DNA from: Stomorhina lunata
Lineage: Eukaryota; Arthropoda; Insecta; Diptera; Rhiniidae
NCBI GenBank assembly: GCA_933228675.1
Contig: OW121740.1
Location: 55,243,000 to 55,306,999, forward strand
Length of the DNA: 64,000 bases
Reading direction: 5' to 3'
Part shown: piece by piece, positions 21,624-33,701 of the stretch
Layout of the letters: every line of letters starts with the position of its first letter
How positions within the stretch are numbered: the stretch's first letter is position 1
Program-made: the position numbers and the translations under genes
Notes under the pieces: generated by a model
Seen by the model: the letters and a program-made list of their open reading frames with translations, nothing else
Told to the model about the DNA's origin: nothing
Databases searched by the model: none

Positions 21624-24043
21624 AACAAGTAAGAGTGGTATATTCGGCTTTGCCGAATCTTGGATACCCTTCACCAATGGTGTTGCAAAAGTACTTAATG
21701 TAATTCCTAGCAAAATTTGATTATACTAGTATTATATGCAAAGAGTCTTTAAAATTAAGAGTCGGAAAAAGAAAAGCTTTTCGGTGGCGTCATCATCTAA
21801 AATAGTTATGCACCCAAAGGTTAGGTTGGGCAGGTGGTTGATGTCTAGGGAAGCTTCACTTGGGTTCTAAAGTGGTCCCTTTATGAAAGATAATGATTAC
21901 TAGACTACAAGTAGAGAATGCATATTTAAGCCAGCCAGTAGCTTCGAATTAAAATAGACACATATTTTACGAACACTTAATAAAGATCGATAGACCAGAT
22001 AAACCATGCAGAAAATATGCTTCAAAATGTAGATGCCCTTACATTTGCAATAGCACATCGATTTGATGAAGTTTAAGTATTCAGGCATGCAACCCAAAAA
22101 CACAGTGCCCAGTGAGGGTTGTGCACTTTAATTCGTACGAATTATCCCACCAGTAAAAGTTCTTGATTAGTATATAAAACTCTGAAGTTAGCGGACTGAT
22201 TTAGGTCAAAGCTTTAACAATGATAAGCCTTAAAATTATAGGGTATACACTCTTAATTTTAGATACATACGTGAAATATATAGCTTTTGAATGGATGGAT
22301 ATCAGCTTTGTCGGAAAAGTTATTAAAGATTTACTTATTAATCTGAAGTTAGTTAATTAATTAAAATGAACACTCCATCAATAATATTTGGGATGTATTG
22401 TCCTTTCGATCTGTCCGATGGATGTTTGGAAAGTTTTGCTCAAGTCCTTGTGCAATTTTAATGTGATTTAATTTATCAGCATTAAATCGATTCCCGGTCG
22501 GGGTTATATGGGAGATTTCACTAAATGTGAATAGAGCTCGCCCGTTTTCAATATCGAACTTTTCAAGAGATCAGAAATACTTTTGTCAAATGTTGTCCCT
22601 CTAGAAAGTTTATTTTAGGCGCTATGGCCCTGAATATTAATATTGTACAACGTCTTTATACTAAATGTCATCATCGTGTCTTAGGCGAAGTTATACGGGA
22701 ACAATTGTCAAACGTGAACGGATTTCTCCCAATTGCAATTAAAAAATTTAAATTTTTGTTGATATGTGAGATACTTACATACATATGTAGGTTTTGAACG
22801 GATATCATGTAATTAGCTGCATTTTTGTACTTCCTAGGAAGATTACCTATAATTTGATATATAATACATTCTCAAATGTTATCATAATGTTCAAAAGTCA
22901 GACACAAAATTAAGATAAATGCAGAGTGTCTGTCTGCTAAAATCAGATTTGTGGAGCTCCTGGATTTTACACAAAATTTTAGGATATTGTCCCACCCTGA
23001 ATTTTATCATTGTCGATCAAAACACGCTAAATTATATCTACCACAAATTACCGAATACATCAGGATTTAGTTAATCCCCTGCGAAGGACGCTATTAAATT
23101 TCATCAAAATAAACACCTGAGATATCGACAAAACAGGAGCTCCAAAAACTCCAAAAACTTGACTACCAACAGAAAAAATTACAGACAGGTAGACGGACGG
23201 ACAAAAAAACAGACGGACGGACGGACAAACAAACAGACGGACAGACAGACAAACAGACGGACGGACTTACTGAGGTTGCGAAATCGATACTCCTGACGAT
23301 TCTGAGTTGATCGGTACAATTTGAATAGTATTCGTAATCAGATTTCTGGAGTTTATATATCAGATTTAGAAAATCCTCACACAAAGAACGATGTCAAATT
23401 TCATCACAATCGGTCCATAAACACCTGAGATATCGCTGAAACAATACTTACCAAATGTAAACAAAATTTCTTAGACACGTACTTTGGGCAATTTGCTGTA
23501 CATCAAATGTAGTGTTATGGCGATATCTCAATTGATTATGGACCGCTTTTGATAAAATTTAATAACGTGCTTGGCGGGGGAATTTCCTAAAATCTGATAT
23601 AAAATTTATGTAGGTCCGTGCTAAAGGAGGATGGTTTTTCCTATTTCTGCATTTCATTTTTTCAACAAACATTCTCTAATGCGAACTTTGGGCAATTTGC
23701 GATACATCAAATTCATTGTTTTGGCGATATCTCATTTGTTTATGGACCGATTTTGATAAAATTTTACAGAGTGCTTTGGGAAACTATTTCCTACAATCTG
23801 ATATATAACATATTATCACATGTACACCAGGAGTATCTTTTTTCTCTTGTTATTTAAAAGTGTGTTTCAATCAAAAATTTTAAAATTTTCGTCTAATTTT
23901 TGGTATTTTTTCGATATTTTCGGTGTTTATAAACCGATTTTAATGAAATTTAATAGCGTTCATTGCGGGAGAATTTCCTAAAATCTGATATATAATTTAT
24001 GTAAGTCCATCCTCCAGGGGCTTCAGAAACCTGATTTCAACAG

Positions 24044-24093
<50 letters not shown>

Positions 24094-24229
24094 GGACATC
24101 GCTTAATCGATTCTCCTCCCGATTCTGAGTCGATCGGTATAATTTTTATGGGTCTACGATCACTAATAAAAAAATTACAAACGGAATCACAAACTTATAA
24201 TACCCTTTCACCTATTGGTGAAGGGTATA
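21624..24229 (+). mobile_element. Full-length hairpin-terminated modular repeat, family I (right arm of the giant inverted repeat)
   Basis: Starts AACAAGTAAGAGTGG, then the hairpin TATTCGGCTTTGCCGAAT and CACCAATGGTG. It ends with ATACCCTTTCACC / GGTGAAGGGTATA. Modules near 23104 and 23401 run in one orientation and those near 23519, 23723 and 23911 in the other. Two GACAGACGGAC tracts lie at about 23185-23270 and 24043-24095. Almost the same as 16838-19421 inverted. No recognised protein, no clear target duplication. Confidence 0.75.
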
Positions 24230-25103
24230 AAAATAAGAGAAACAGACTGTCAGCAACAACAACAAAAAACTATTGTTTGTCATCAGACAAAACCATGATT
24301 TTTCGCTGTCTGTGCCTGATCACGCTACACCTGAGTTAAACACTCCTCCCAACATAAACACCTCAACACGACGATCATCACCTTAAATATTAGAGTTTTT
24401 ATTTAAGCAGTCACCTCCTTCCATAATGTTGCAGCTCCAGTCGCATCTATGGATTGAGTGTTAAGGTTTAACTAACGTTTTTCTGAGTCTTTTAGTCCAA
24501 CCGTCTAGCAATTGGTCTTTCTTTAAATATCTCGTCATGATGATGACGATGATGACGCTGAAGATCACCATCATTTTGATAATGATGATGATGAAGCTGG
24601 TGATGGGTTAGTAGGTAGATGAACATTTTTATTTTATTTAAGACAAAACTTTTTTGTTATTTATCTGTTTTGTTGTTGTTGCTGTTGGTGTTTAGATATA
24701 CTTTTGCTGTAAATAACTATTATTCATGCCAAGCTCCAAACTGCGACTACTTCAGCTGTTGGTGCTCTGTAGTCGGTCGTGATCGCCAAATCGACTAGAG
24801 TTTGGAAACAACAACAAATTCAGCTACAACACCAGCAACAACTACTACTTAGTGATCGTGGCGCAGTTAAAGACACAATGACCTTGGGTGAAAGTTGTTC
24901 TCCATTTTTATTTAGTTGTGATTTTTTTTCTTTCAGTTTCTTCTATTTTATTTCTATTTATTTGTTTGTGCTGCTGTTGCTGCTAGTTTTTGCTGTTGTT
25001 GCTGCAGCTAAGTCTTATATTTTTGCTATTTCTATTGCTGGTGTTGTATTTGTTGTCTGCCACTATTATTGCCAAACAAAATTGTTGTTACTTATAATTT
25101 TTG

Positions 25104-25140
<37 letters not shown>

Positions 25141-25431
25141 AGTTCGCACGTCCGTCCTTCTGTCTGTCTTTATTATCATTTCATTTTCAGTAACAATCAT
25201 TTTTTTCCTAGTAATTTATATTTTTTATTACTTTGCCATAATTTTAAGTTGTTGCAACAATAATAAAAAAATATAATAATAAATACTTACTTACGCCATT
25301 ATCTAAAAGTTGTTCACACGTACATACATAAATATTTATGAAATACACTACTACACGCTTAGTTTTGCAGATAAATTTTATTTAGATCGTCATAATTTTT
25401 AAATTACATGCTTTTATTAAATACAAATAAA
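24230..25431. other. Non-repetitive interval with simple repeats
   Basis: Contains GATGATGAC repeats at about 24535-24608, several CAACAA and GTTGTT stretches, and TCTGTCTG at 25105-25140. A 165-codon open frame at 24779-25276 is a run of Leu, Phe, Val and Cys produced by these simple repeats and is not a believable gene. Confidence 0.55.
25105..25165 (+). repeat. CTGT microsatellite
   Basis: Continuous TCTGTCTG tetranucleotides, then a degraded part to about 25165. Confidence 0.9.
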
Positions 25432-26196
25432 AACAAGTAAGAAAGCGCTATAGTCGGTCAAGCCGACCATACGATACCCTTCACCACTATGGTCAAAGGT
25501 GTTATTTTTCATGTATAAAGACAAATATTTGCTAAATTTTGCCATCATACAAACATTTTCCCAAAACTTATATATTCAACCTGTTTCCGTCATTTGCGCT
25601 TATATGAGAGCTAGAGTCAAATGTGGACCGATTATCTCGAAATTTGGCAGATTGATTACAGTTGTTACAAAAATTATGTATGCGAAAAATAAACTCAAAA
25701 TTTTCATTATCTTTAGATTTACGAGCGTTTTAGTGATTTTTTGTCTCATTTAGTGCGTTTTTAAAGAAGAGTTTGTATGGGAGCTATGGTCAAATGTGGA
25801 CCGATTTCAACGAAATTTGATACAGTGATTTAAGTGATTTAAATTTCATGAAAAAATATTGATATTTGTGGCCAATATATCAATTCCGGGAAGTGGGACC
25901 TATGGGAGGTACCATAAATAATGGACCGATTTTGACCAATTTCAATAGCCATGGTCCCATTGTCAAAAAAATTATCTATGCCAAATTTCATCAAATTATC
26001 TTTAGAATTGCGACCTGTAGTTTGATTACAAGGTTTACATGGGGGTCCAGCCAGCCAGCCAGACGGACGGACGGACGGGCGGACATAGCTAAATCGACTC
26101 AGAAAGTGATTCTAAGCCTATTGGTATAAATCTATGCGTTACAAACATCAGCACAAACTTATAATACCCTTTCCACCTATGGTGGTGAAGGGTATA
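25432..26196 (+). mobile_element. Full-length hairpin-terminated repeat, family II
   Basis: Same plan as family I but different sequence. It begins AACAAGTAAGAAAGCGC, then the hairpin GTCGGTCAAGCCGAC, then CCCTTCACCACTATGGTC. Internal phrases are GTGGACCGATT and CGAAATTTG. A GACGGACGGACGGAC tract follows at about 26061-26085, then TAGCTAAATCGACTC, and the terminal hairpin ATACCCTTTCCACC / GGTGGTGAAGGGTAT. 765 bp. The 1-261 fragment is its relative. Confidence 0.75.
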
Positions 26197-26384
26197 AATA
26201 TGCCCAAAATAATGGAACCTTGAATTTATAATGTGTATTTTTATTTTCGTATTTATTTGCTAAATATTCAGTTAATGATTAGGGGATCGAATCGACGTCT
26301 CGGAAAGCAAACAACAACAACAATTTCTCGGCCCACATTTCGATAGTTGGTTAAGCCATTATCGTCTGATGGAGCATACCTAAT

Positions 26385-26555
26385 TCTTACTTACTTACTT
26401 AAATATATGACATGTATTTACATCCTGTTCGGTCAAAGGCCGAGCATATTTTATAAATCTTTGCGCTTCGCATATTCTTCAATTTCGTAGGTAAAGTTTT
26501 GAAAGATTTTCCTCTACTTGGTCTTGCCATTGAAGTTTCGGACGTCCTCTTCTAA
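26385..26555 (-). pseudogene. RTE-like LINE 3' fragment
   Basis: Minus strand. It reads the same closing region as 10000-10160: RRGRPKLQW, DQVEENL, then CSAFDR, with the plus-strand CTGTTCGGTCAAAGGCCGAG. The ACTTACTTACTT run at 26388-26399 is its tail of TAAG units. Short and inactive. Confidence 0.65.
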
Positions 26556-26559
26556 CATT

Positions 26560-26594
26560 GTTATTGCTATTCTAACAGTAAGAATAGCAATAAC
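26560..26594. other. Perfect 14-bp stem hairpin
   Basis: GTTATTGCTATTCT (26560-26573), a 7-base loop, then AGAATAGCAATAAC (26581-26594). It lies exactly at the 5' edge of the RTE-like fragment and may mark a rearranged insertion junction. Confidence 0.85.
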
Positions 26595-26779
26595 TCGACC
26601 CGCTGCTGGTGCTAAGGAATTGAGGGCAGAGCTTTTTAAGGCCAGATATGCTGAGTTGATAAGATTTATGTTCCAGCTTACAATAGCCAGTGTTTTTTGT
26701 CCAGTTCAAAAATTTTGATAAAACCGTATGTAACAATTATGGAGGTATAGGCCCCCTTTAATTCTATCGATTATATTGT

Positions 26780-28262
26780 GTGAATGGCTACAATGGGTTA
26801 TATATAGATGGCTGTATAACAGCACTTGCAGATGTAGTAGAAAACATTAGAAGTAATTTAGATGACGGCAAATTCTCTTTTTTGGTATTACTGGACCATT
26901 CGAAAGCCTTTGATACTGTTCACCACTCGACTCTTAGCAATTCAGTTTTTCCTTACCAGCTACAAATTTAGTTCAATCCTATCTCACAGGCAGAACACAA
27001 TCTGTTGTTAACAACGACCAAATTTCCCGACCATTGCCAGTTGCCCGAGGGGTACCGCAAGGCTCCATACTTGGACCTTTATTGTATTCAATATACGCCA
27101 ATGATCTTCCACAGCAGCTCAACTTTTCGAATATTCAAATGTATGCTGATGATGTTCAGTTATATCCTAGTGGTACCCCTGACACAATTGCTACAAAGAC
27201 TTCCGAATTAAATTCCGATTTAGAAAAAATTTGTGTATGGGCCTCTGCAAATGGCCTAAAAATTAACCCGAAAAAATCAGTTTGTCTGTTTATTTGTAAA
27301 AATAATACTCGGATAGAACACAATATAAATAAATATTTCTATTGGTGGTTCAAAAATTGAACTTGTTAACACAGCAAGGAATTTAGGTGTGACTTTTAAT
27401 AGGACGCTAACTTGGTCGGACCACATAAGCCAGGCTTGTGGCAAGGTATATGAAAAGTTACGCACTCTATGGGCAACTCAACAATTCACACCACTGAAAA
27501 TTAGAATTATTTTAGCCAAAACACATCTTCTTCCCACACTATTATATGGGTCAGAAATTTTTGCTGGTTGATCTTCTCGGGATATAAGAAGATTAAATAC
27601 TACATATAACAACATCGTTCGCTATGTTTATGGGTTGAAAAAATTTGACAGGATAACTCAATTTTCGCCGAGTTTTATGAATCTATCTTTCAATAAATAA
27701 TTTGCCTTATCTTCATTCATAAAATTATTGTAACAAAAGAGCCCGAATATTTGTTCAATCGTCTAAAATTTGCAAGGTCTCAAAGAGGTAGATATATCAT
27801 CCAATTACGCCATCTGAAGGTCAACTTTTTATTTTGAGTATACGACTCTGGAATCAACTTCCTTATTTGATTCAAAACACCAACAGTGCAACAAGTTTTA
27901 GGAAACTACTTGACGACTATTTACATGACTAAAAAAATATTTCCTCCTTATATAATTTTATAATTTATTCCCTTATCTATTTAAGTATTTAGTTATATCA
28001 GAGTTTAATTAATCTTTGTAATTAATTTTTTGTACTAAATTTAAATTTTTTGATAATTTTGTGAATTCTTTGTAAAACTTAATTACCTTTGGACAATATT
28101 GTTTAATTTTTTTTTTATTATTATTACTATTATTATTTCCTTTTTTGTGTATTATTATAAAAATGTTTGTTTCAAATATTTCTTAATATCTCGGATTCTA
28201 ATACTGTAATTTATAAGATAATTTGTCTTGTTGTATTAGAAAGTCAATAATAAATAAATAGA
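26780..28262 (+). mobile_element. LINE relic with RT core, frameshifted
   Basis: Plus strand. RT blocks: LLDHSKAFDTVHHSTL (first catalytic Asp region), [28 protein letters not shown] (catalytic box), NGLKINPKKS, and the thumb block NLGVTFNRTLTWSDHIS. The coding pieces are 26780-26971, 27034-27360 and 27389-27571, with shifts between. A stop at 27571 ends the readable part. The 3' end with AATAAATAAATAG is near 28262. CR1/jockey-like in character; the clade is uncertain. Confidence 0.75.
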
Positions 28263-28495
28263 TCAGACATTAGTAAAAAACCGGTGCAATATGGGACAAA
28301 AACTGAAAATCTAAATTCTAGAAGTCAAATATCTTCAAAACCGTAAGTGATAGGATATGCAGATCTTGATCTAAGTATTTGTTATTTGGTATGACTAATA
28401 AAATAGTTTGGAAAATGACAACTGTATATCAATTTAAGTGATTTTAGTCGAGTTCTTGACAGGTGTCCAAAATCTGTCTATGACTAGCCTCACTA
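28263..28495. other. Interval between two LINEs
   Basis: AT-rich, no feature recognised. Confidence 0.5.
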
Positions 28496-28499
28496 TACC

Positions 28500-29612
28500 C
28501 GTTATCTGAAAAGTGGGGAAGAGTGATCCCATTCCGAAAACCAGGGAAACCCGAGAATGACGGATTATCCTACAGACCGATATCCCTCCTGTCGCCAGTC
28601 GCGAAGAGACTCGAGGCCCTATTCCTCCCCTATCTGATCAGCCAACTACCAGCAGCTCGCCACCACCATGGATTCCGTAAAATGCACAGCACATGTTGTC
28701 TACAATGCCAACAAAATTGAAGAGATGGATAGAAAATTATATGAGTGGTAGTCAGTAGCTCGTAGAGTTTAGAGAACAGCTCTCAAATCACCGTAGAGTC
28801 AAACAGGGAGTTCCTTAGGGCGAAGTCCTGTAGCAACTCCTATTTAACTTCTTGAAGTGATATCATATGCGGACGACTGCCCGTTAAAGGCGACCGGCCA
28901 TATTGTGGAAGATCTATGTGGAAGGGTGAAACGTTATCTCAATATCATCCGCAATTTTTTCACTGAACATAACCTGAAGATGCAAGCAGGTGGTAAATAA
29001 GGTCACTGAGCCCTATTTACCACCTGGACAAACGAAGTAAACCTACAACTTGGCGTCGATATCGATGGTGTACCAATTCCGACATTAAACCACCCGAAAA
29101 TTCTGGGAGTCACCTTCGACAGCCTTTTTACTTCGTCAGTACATGCCACAAGTGACGCGCATAAATTGCGATGTAGAAATAGGGCCATTAAAGCACAAGC
29201 CGGTAGTACTTGGGGGATAAATAAAAAAACCTTACTGTCTACTTATAAAGCGATTGGTCGGTCAGTGGCATGTTATGCTGCTCCGGTGTGGTCAGCGTCG
29301 CTAAGTGATACTCAGTGGAGAAATATTCAATAATGCTAAGAACAACTACAGGCTGCCTACAAATTACCTCACCATATCATCTTCATGAGGAAACAAAGAT
29401 CCTTCCAGTAAAGTAACACAACGTTATGATATCTCAGCAGTTCCTTTTGGGATGTCAGCGGAGAAATCAACCAAACTTTAACATCACACAGTTGGCATCT
29501 TCCCCGAGGCATCTCAGGAAAAATCTTTGCGTGTATGAAGATAGTGTACGAAAATATGTACTTTATCCTTTAGATCATACCTTGTACATGGCAGCATTAA
29601 ACAACATTCATA
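28500..29612 (+). mobile_element. Decayed jockey-like LINE, truncated at 3' side by a hairpin repeat
   Basis: The start reads PFRKPGKPENDGLSYRPISLLSPVAK in the plus frame, the usual early RT block. A VKQGVP motif follows at about 28795-28815, then VTFDSLFTSS, and a late block QFLLGCQRRNQPNFNITQL at about 29430-29490. The order is right for one element, but stops and shifts are many. The similarity ends where the family I fragment begins at 29613. Confidence 0.65.
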
Positions 29613-31005
29613 GATATGTGAGATACTTACATACATATGTAGGTTTTGAACGGATATCATGTAGTTAGCTGCATTTTTGTACTTCCTAGGAAATTTACCT
29701 ATAATTTGATATATAATACATTCTCAAATGTTATCATAATGTTCAAAAGTCAGACACAAAATTAAGATAAATGCAGTGTGTCTGTCTGCTTAAACCAGAT
29801 TTGTGGAGCTCCTGAATTGTCCCACCCTGAATTTCAACATTGTCGATCAAAACACCATCGATTAAACGCTAAATTATATCTACCACAAATTACAGAATGC
29901 ATCAGGATTTAGATAATCCCCTGCGAAGGACGCTATTAAACTTCATCAAAATAAACATCTGAGATATCGACAAAACAGGAGCTCCAAAAACTTGACTACA
30001 ACAGAAAAAAGGACAGACAGGTAGACGGACGGACATGTAGACGGACGGATAAACAAACAGACGGACGGACGGGCAAACAAACAGACGGACGGACGGAGTT
30101 CGCGAAATCGATTCTTGTGCCGATTCTGAGTTGATCGGTACAATTTGAATGGTATTCATAATCAGATTTGTGGAGTATATATATCAGATTTTAGAAAATC
30201 CTCCCATAAAGAACGATGTCAAATTTCATTACAATCGGTCCATAAACACCTGAGATATCGCTGAAACAATACTTACAAAATGTAAACAAAATTTCTTAGA
30301 CACGTACTTTGGGCAATTTGCTGTACATCAAATGTAGTGTTATGGCGATATCTCAATTGATTATGGACCGCTTTTGATAAAATTTAATAACGTGGTTGGT
30401 GGGGGAATTTCCTAAAATCTGATATAAAATTTATGTAGGTCCGTACTAAAGGAGGATAGTTTTTCCTATTTCTGCATTTAATTTTTTCAACAAACATTCT
30501 CTAATGTGTTCTTTGGGCAATTTGCGATACATCAAATTCAGTATTTTGGCGATATCTCAGTTGTTTATGGACCGATTTTGATGAAATTTTAGAGTGCTTT
30601 GGGAAAATATTTCCTACAATCTGATATATAACATATTATCACATGTACACCAGGAGTATCTTTTTTCTCTTGTTATTTAAAACTGTGTTTCAATCAAAAA
30701 TTTTCAAATTTTCGTCTAATTTTTGGTATTTTTTCGATATTTTCGGTGTTTATAAACCGATTTTAATGAAATTTAATAGCGTTCATTGCGGGAGAATTTC
30801 CTAAAATCTGATATATAATTTATGTAAGTCCATCCTCCAGGGGCTTCAGAAACTTGATTTCAACAGACGGACATCGCTTAATCGATTCTCCTCCCGATTC
30901 TGAGTCGATCGGTATAATTTTTATGGGGTCTACGATCACTAATAAAAAAATTACAAACGGAATCACAAACTTATAATACCCTTTAACCTATTGGTGAAGG
31001 GTATA
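29613..31005 (+). repeat. 5'-truncated family I hairpin repeat, copy 3
   Basis: Corresponds to about 22760-24229 of the full copy, starting at GATATGTGAGATACTTAC. The first GACGGACG tract is at 30010-30100; the second one is nearly lost. The 3' hairpin ends at 31005. Confidence 0.8.
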
Positions 31006-32019
31006 AAAGGGACAGACAGGTAGACGGACGGACAAACAAACAGACGGACGGACGGACGTAGCGAAATCGATTCTCCTGCCGATTCTGAGTTGATCGGTAC
31101 AATTTGAATGGTATTCATAATCAGATTTGTGGAGTATATATATCAGATTTTAGGAAATCCACCCACAAAGAACGACGTCAAATTTCATCACAATCGGTCC
31201 ATAAACACCTGAGATATCGCTGAAACAATACTCACAAAATGTAAACAAAATTTCTTAGCAACGTACTTTCAGCAATTTGCTGTACATCAAATGTAGTGTT
31301 TTGGCGGCATCTCAATTGTTTATAGACAGCTTTTGATAAAATTTTATAACACGCTTGGCGGGGGAATTTCCTAAAATCTGATATAAAATTTATGTATGTC
31401 CGTGCTAAAGGAGGAAGGTTTTTTCCTATTTCTGCATTTCATTTTTTCATCAAACATTCTCTAATGCGTACTTTGGGCAATTTGCGATACATCAAATTTA
31501 GTGTTTTGGCAATATCTCAGTTGCTTATGGACCGATTTAGATAAAATTTTACAGAGTGCTTTGGGAAACTATTTGCTACAATCTGATATATAACATATTA
31601 TCACATGTATATCAGGATTATGTTTTTTCTCTTGTTATTTAAAAGTGTGTTTCAATCAAAAATTTTAAAATTTTCGTCTAATTTTTGGTATTTTTTCGAT
31701 ATTTTCGGTGTTTATAAACCGATTTTAATGAAATTTAATAGCGTTCATTGCGGGAGAATTTCCTAAAATCTGATATATAATTTATGTAAGTCCATCCTCC
31801 AGCGGCTTCAGAAACTTGATTTCAACAGACAGACAGACGGACGGACAGACGGACGGACAGACAGATAGACAGACAGACAGACGGACATCGCTTAATCGAA
31901 TCTCCTCCCGATTCTGAGTCGATCGGTATAATTTTTATGGGGTCTACGATCACTAATAAAAAAATTACAAACGGAATCACAAACTTATAATACCCTTTCA
32001 CCTATTGGTGAAGGGTATA
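31006..32019 (+). repeat. 5'-truncated family I hairpin repeat, copy 4
   Basis: It begins inside the first GACAGACAGGTAGACGG tract, directly after the 3' end of copy 3, and runs to the shared 3' hairpin. The second tract is present at 31825-31885. Two copies end to end with the same 3' border. Confidence 0.8.
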
Positions 32020-32606
32020 AAAATTACGATGAAAGAAATTGAAATAAATAATTAATATACCTATAAAATTTTTATATATATAATGTATATAATAATATCT
32101 GATATATATATGATATAAAAATTTATATTTATATAACTCTACCTCAATAAAAGTACATTTTTAAGAAGTTAATTTTTAAACTGTCATAACTCACACGCTT
32201 TATATGCTAGAGCTATGTTGTTTAAGCTATGTAAAAGCCCAGTATGTCCTGTATAAAATCTATTATTTAAAAGAGCATACATATATCTATGTTGTTTAAA
32301 GATATGCGTATTTTTATTAAAATCGGTTGTAAAAATATTTTTTTAGGATATGGGCTCCTAGTCCATTATAAATCGGAAGAATATATATCACTTGAAAAAT
32401 ATTTTTAGTAGCTTTTGTTTGATACAAAAAAAGTTAATATCGGATATAAGTTTTTAAAGTTACGCCCTATAATTCTTGAAGTTTAAAAAGCTCATAACTC
32501 TCAAATTATAAGTGATTCCACTAATATCTTTCTATTAGAATTTTTTGATTTATATATACTATCACGTACATGAAACCCGTTGATATCGGAGGTTAATTAC
32601 TAAAAA
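32020..32606. other. AT-rich interval
   Basis: Contains TATATATAATGTATATAATA-type sequence at 32055-32140 and loose repeats of CATAACTC. No gene seen. Confidence 0.5.
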
Positions 32607-33701
32607 TAGGGTTTGCAAAAAACCGTGAAAATGAAAAACCGCGGTTTCGGTTTTAAAACACCCAAAACCGGCCGGTTTCGGTTCGGTTTTCTGTTTTTAA
32701 ATTAAACTATTTCAGTTTAAATTTGTAGGAAAATTTAGATAACATATTATAATAACATATTATAATTTAGTACTAAAATTCAGGAAAATAATTCAGGTTT
32801 TTCAAATATGAGGGATTTCTTAAATAAGTCTTGTTTCTTTTGGAGAAACTGCAGAGCGTGAATAATATTTGCATCCGAGCGACAAATTGCTTCAATAGTA
32901 ATTTTTATAAATAGCAACAATTTTAAAGAATTTACTATTTCAAAGTCGATAGAATGAAGCAAATCTAAGGTCGACAGCATTTCTAAACTCTCATGAATAC
33001 TTTGTTTTAGAAGCAGAAATCAAAGAGTAAACTTAATTCACAATTATGATGCATTTTAACGCTTGTTTGTAAAATATTATAACGAAATGACGATTTTTTG
33101 AAATGTATACGAGTATGGGCAATCGGTTTTTAATGATTCAAAAGTTTATTGTCGCCATCTTCAAAATTGTCTTCGCCTTCGTCGGTTTAAAATTCATCCA
33201 CATTTGGATTTATATGCAATTTTTCATAAAAAACATCAGTGACTGCAAAATGAATTCCGTGTGCCAACCATAACTGAAACAGTGTTTGATTTTTAGATCC
33301 AAATTTGATATTGACTACTACTCCATCGATAGTACATGCTACGATGTTTGTATCAAGTGAAATATTAAACTCCATTAGCTTTTGTCTAGTAGTTTCTTGC
33401 GTTTTCTTGGAATTACACGTTCCAAAAATACGTCTGAGTCCCAGGTTATAAAATATACCATCACATACCGTCTTCCCCTTGCACTTCTCCATTCGTCCAT
33501 TGTAAGGCACCTTTTGTTTTTTTTTTTCATTCTTCTGCTCCATTTCATAGACAAATTACGTGCAAATTTATTATGTTATTTCTGAATAATACCAACAAAA
33601 AATTACGAAAAATAAAGAGCTTAAACCGCGGTTTCGGTTACGGTTTTGAAGCATACAAAACAGAGGTTTCGGTTTCGATTAAAACCGAACTGCAAACCCT
33701 A
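32607..33701 (-). mobile_element. hAT element relic with 8-bp target duplication
   Basis: Ends TAGGGTTTGCA (left) and TGCAAACCCTA (right), then GC-containing GGTTTCGGTTTT repeats near both ends. Flanks actaaaaa (32599-32606) and actaataa (33702-33709) differ at one base. A minus-strand piece at 33187-33543 is hAT transposase-like. It is internally deleted. Confidence 0.8.
33187..33543 (-). pseudogene. hAT transposase fragment
   Basis: 118 codons on the minus strand. The recognisable part is IVACTIDGVVVNIKFG followed by LWLAHGIHFAVTDVFYEK. It resembles the hAT catalytic region (a T-x-DG-x-x-V block, then a C/L-x-AHxIHLAV block). The first part is Lys- and Gln-rich. The C-terminal dimerisation domain is missing, so it is a relic. 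Element boundaries with TIRs and 8-bp duplications support the call. Confidence 0.65.

Noticed and set aside
16838..24229. LTR retrotransposon with 2.6-kb terminal repeats
   Set aside because: The repeats are inverted, not direct, and no gag or pol is present between them.
24779..25276. 165-codon open frame
   Set aside because: Composed of simple-repeat sequence (CAACAA, TTTCTT, CTGTCTGT); composition does not look like a gene.
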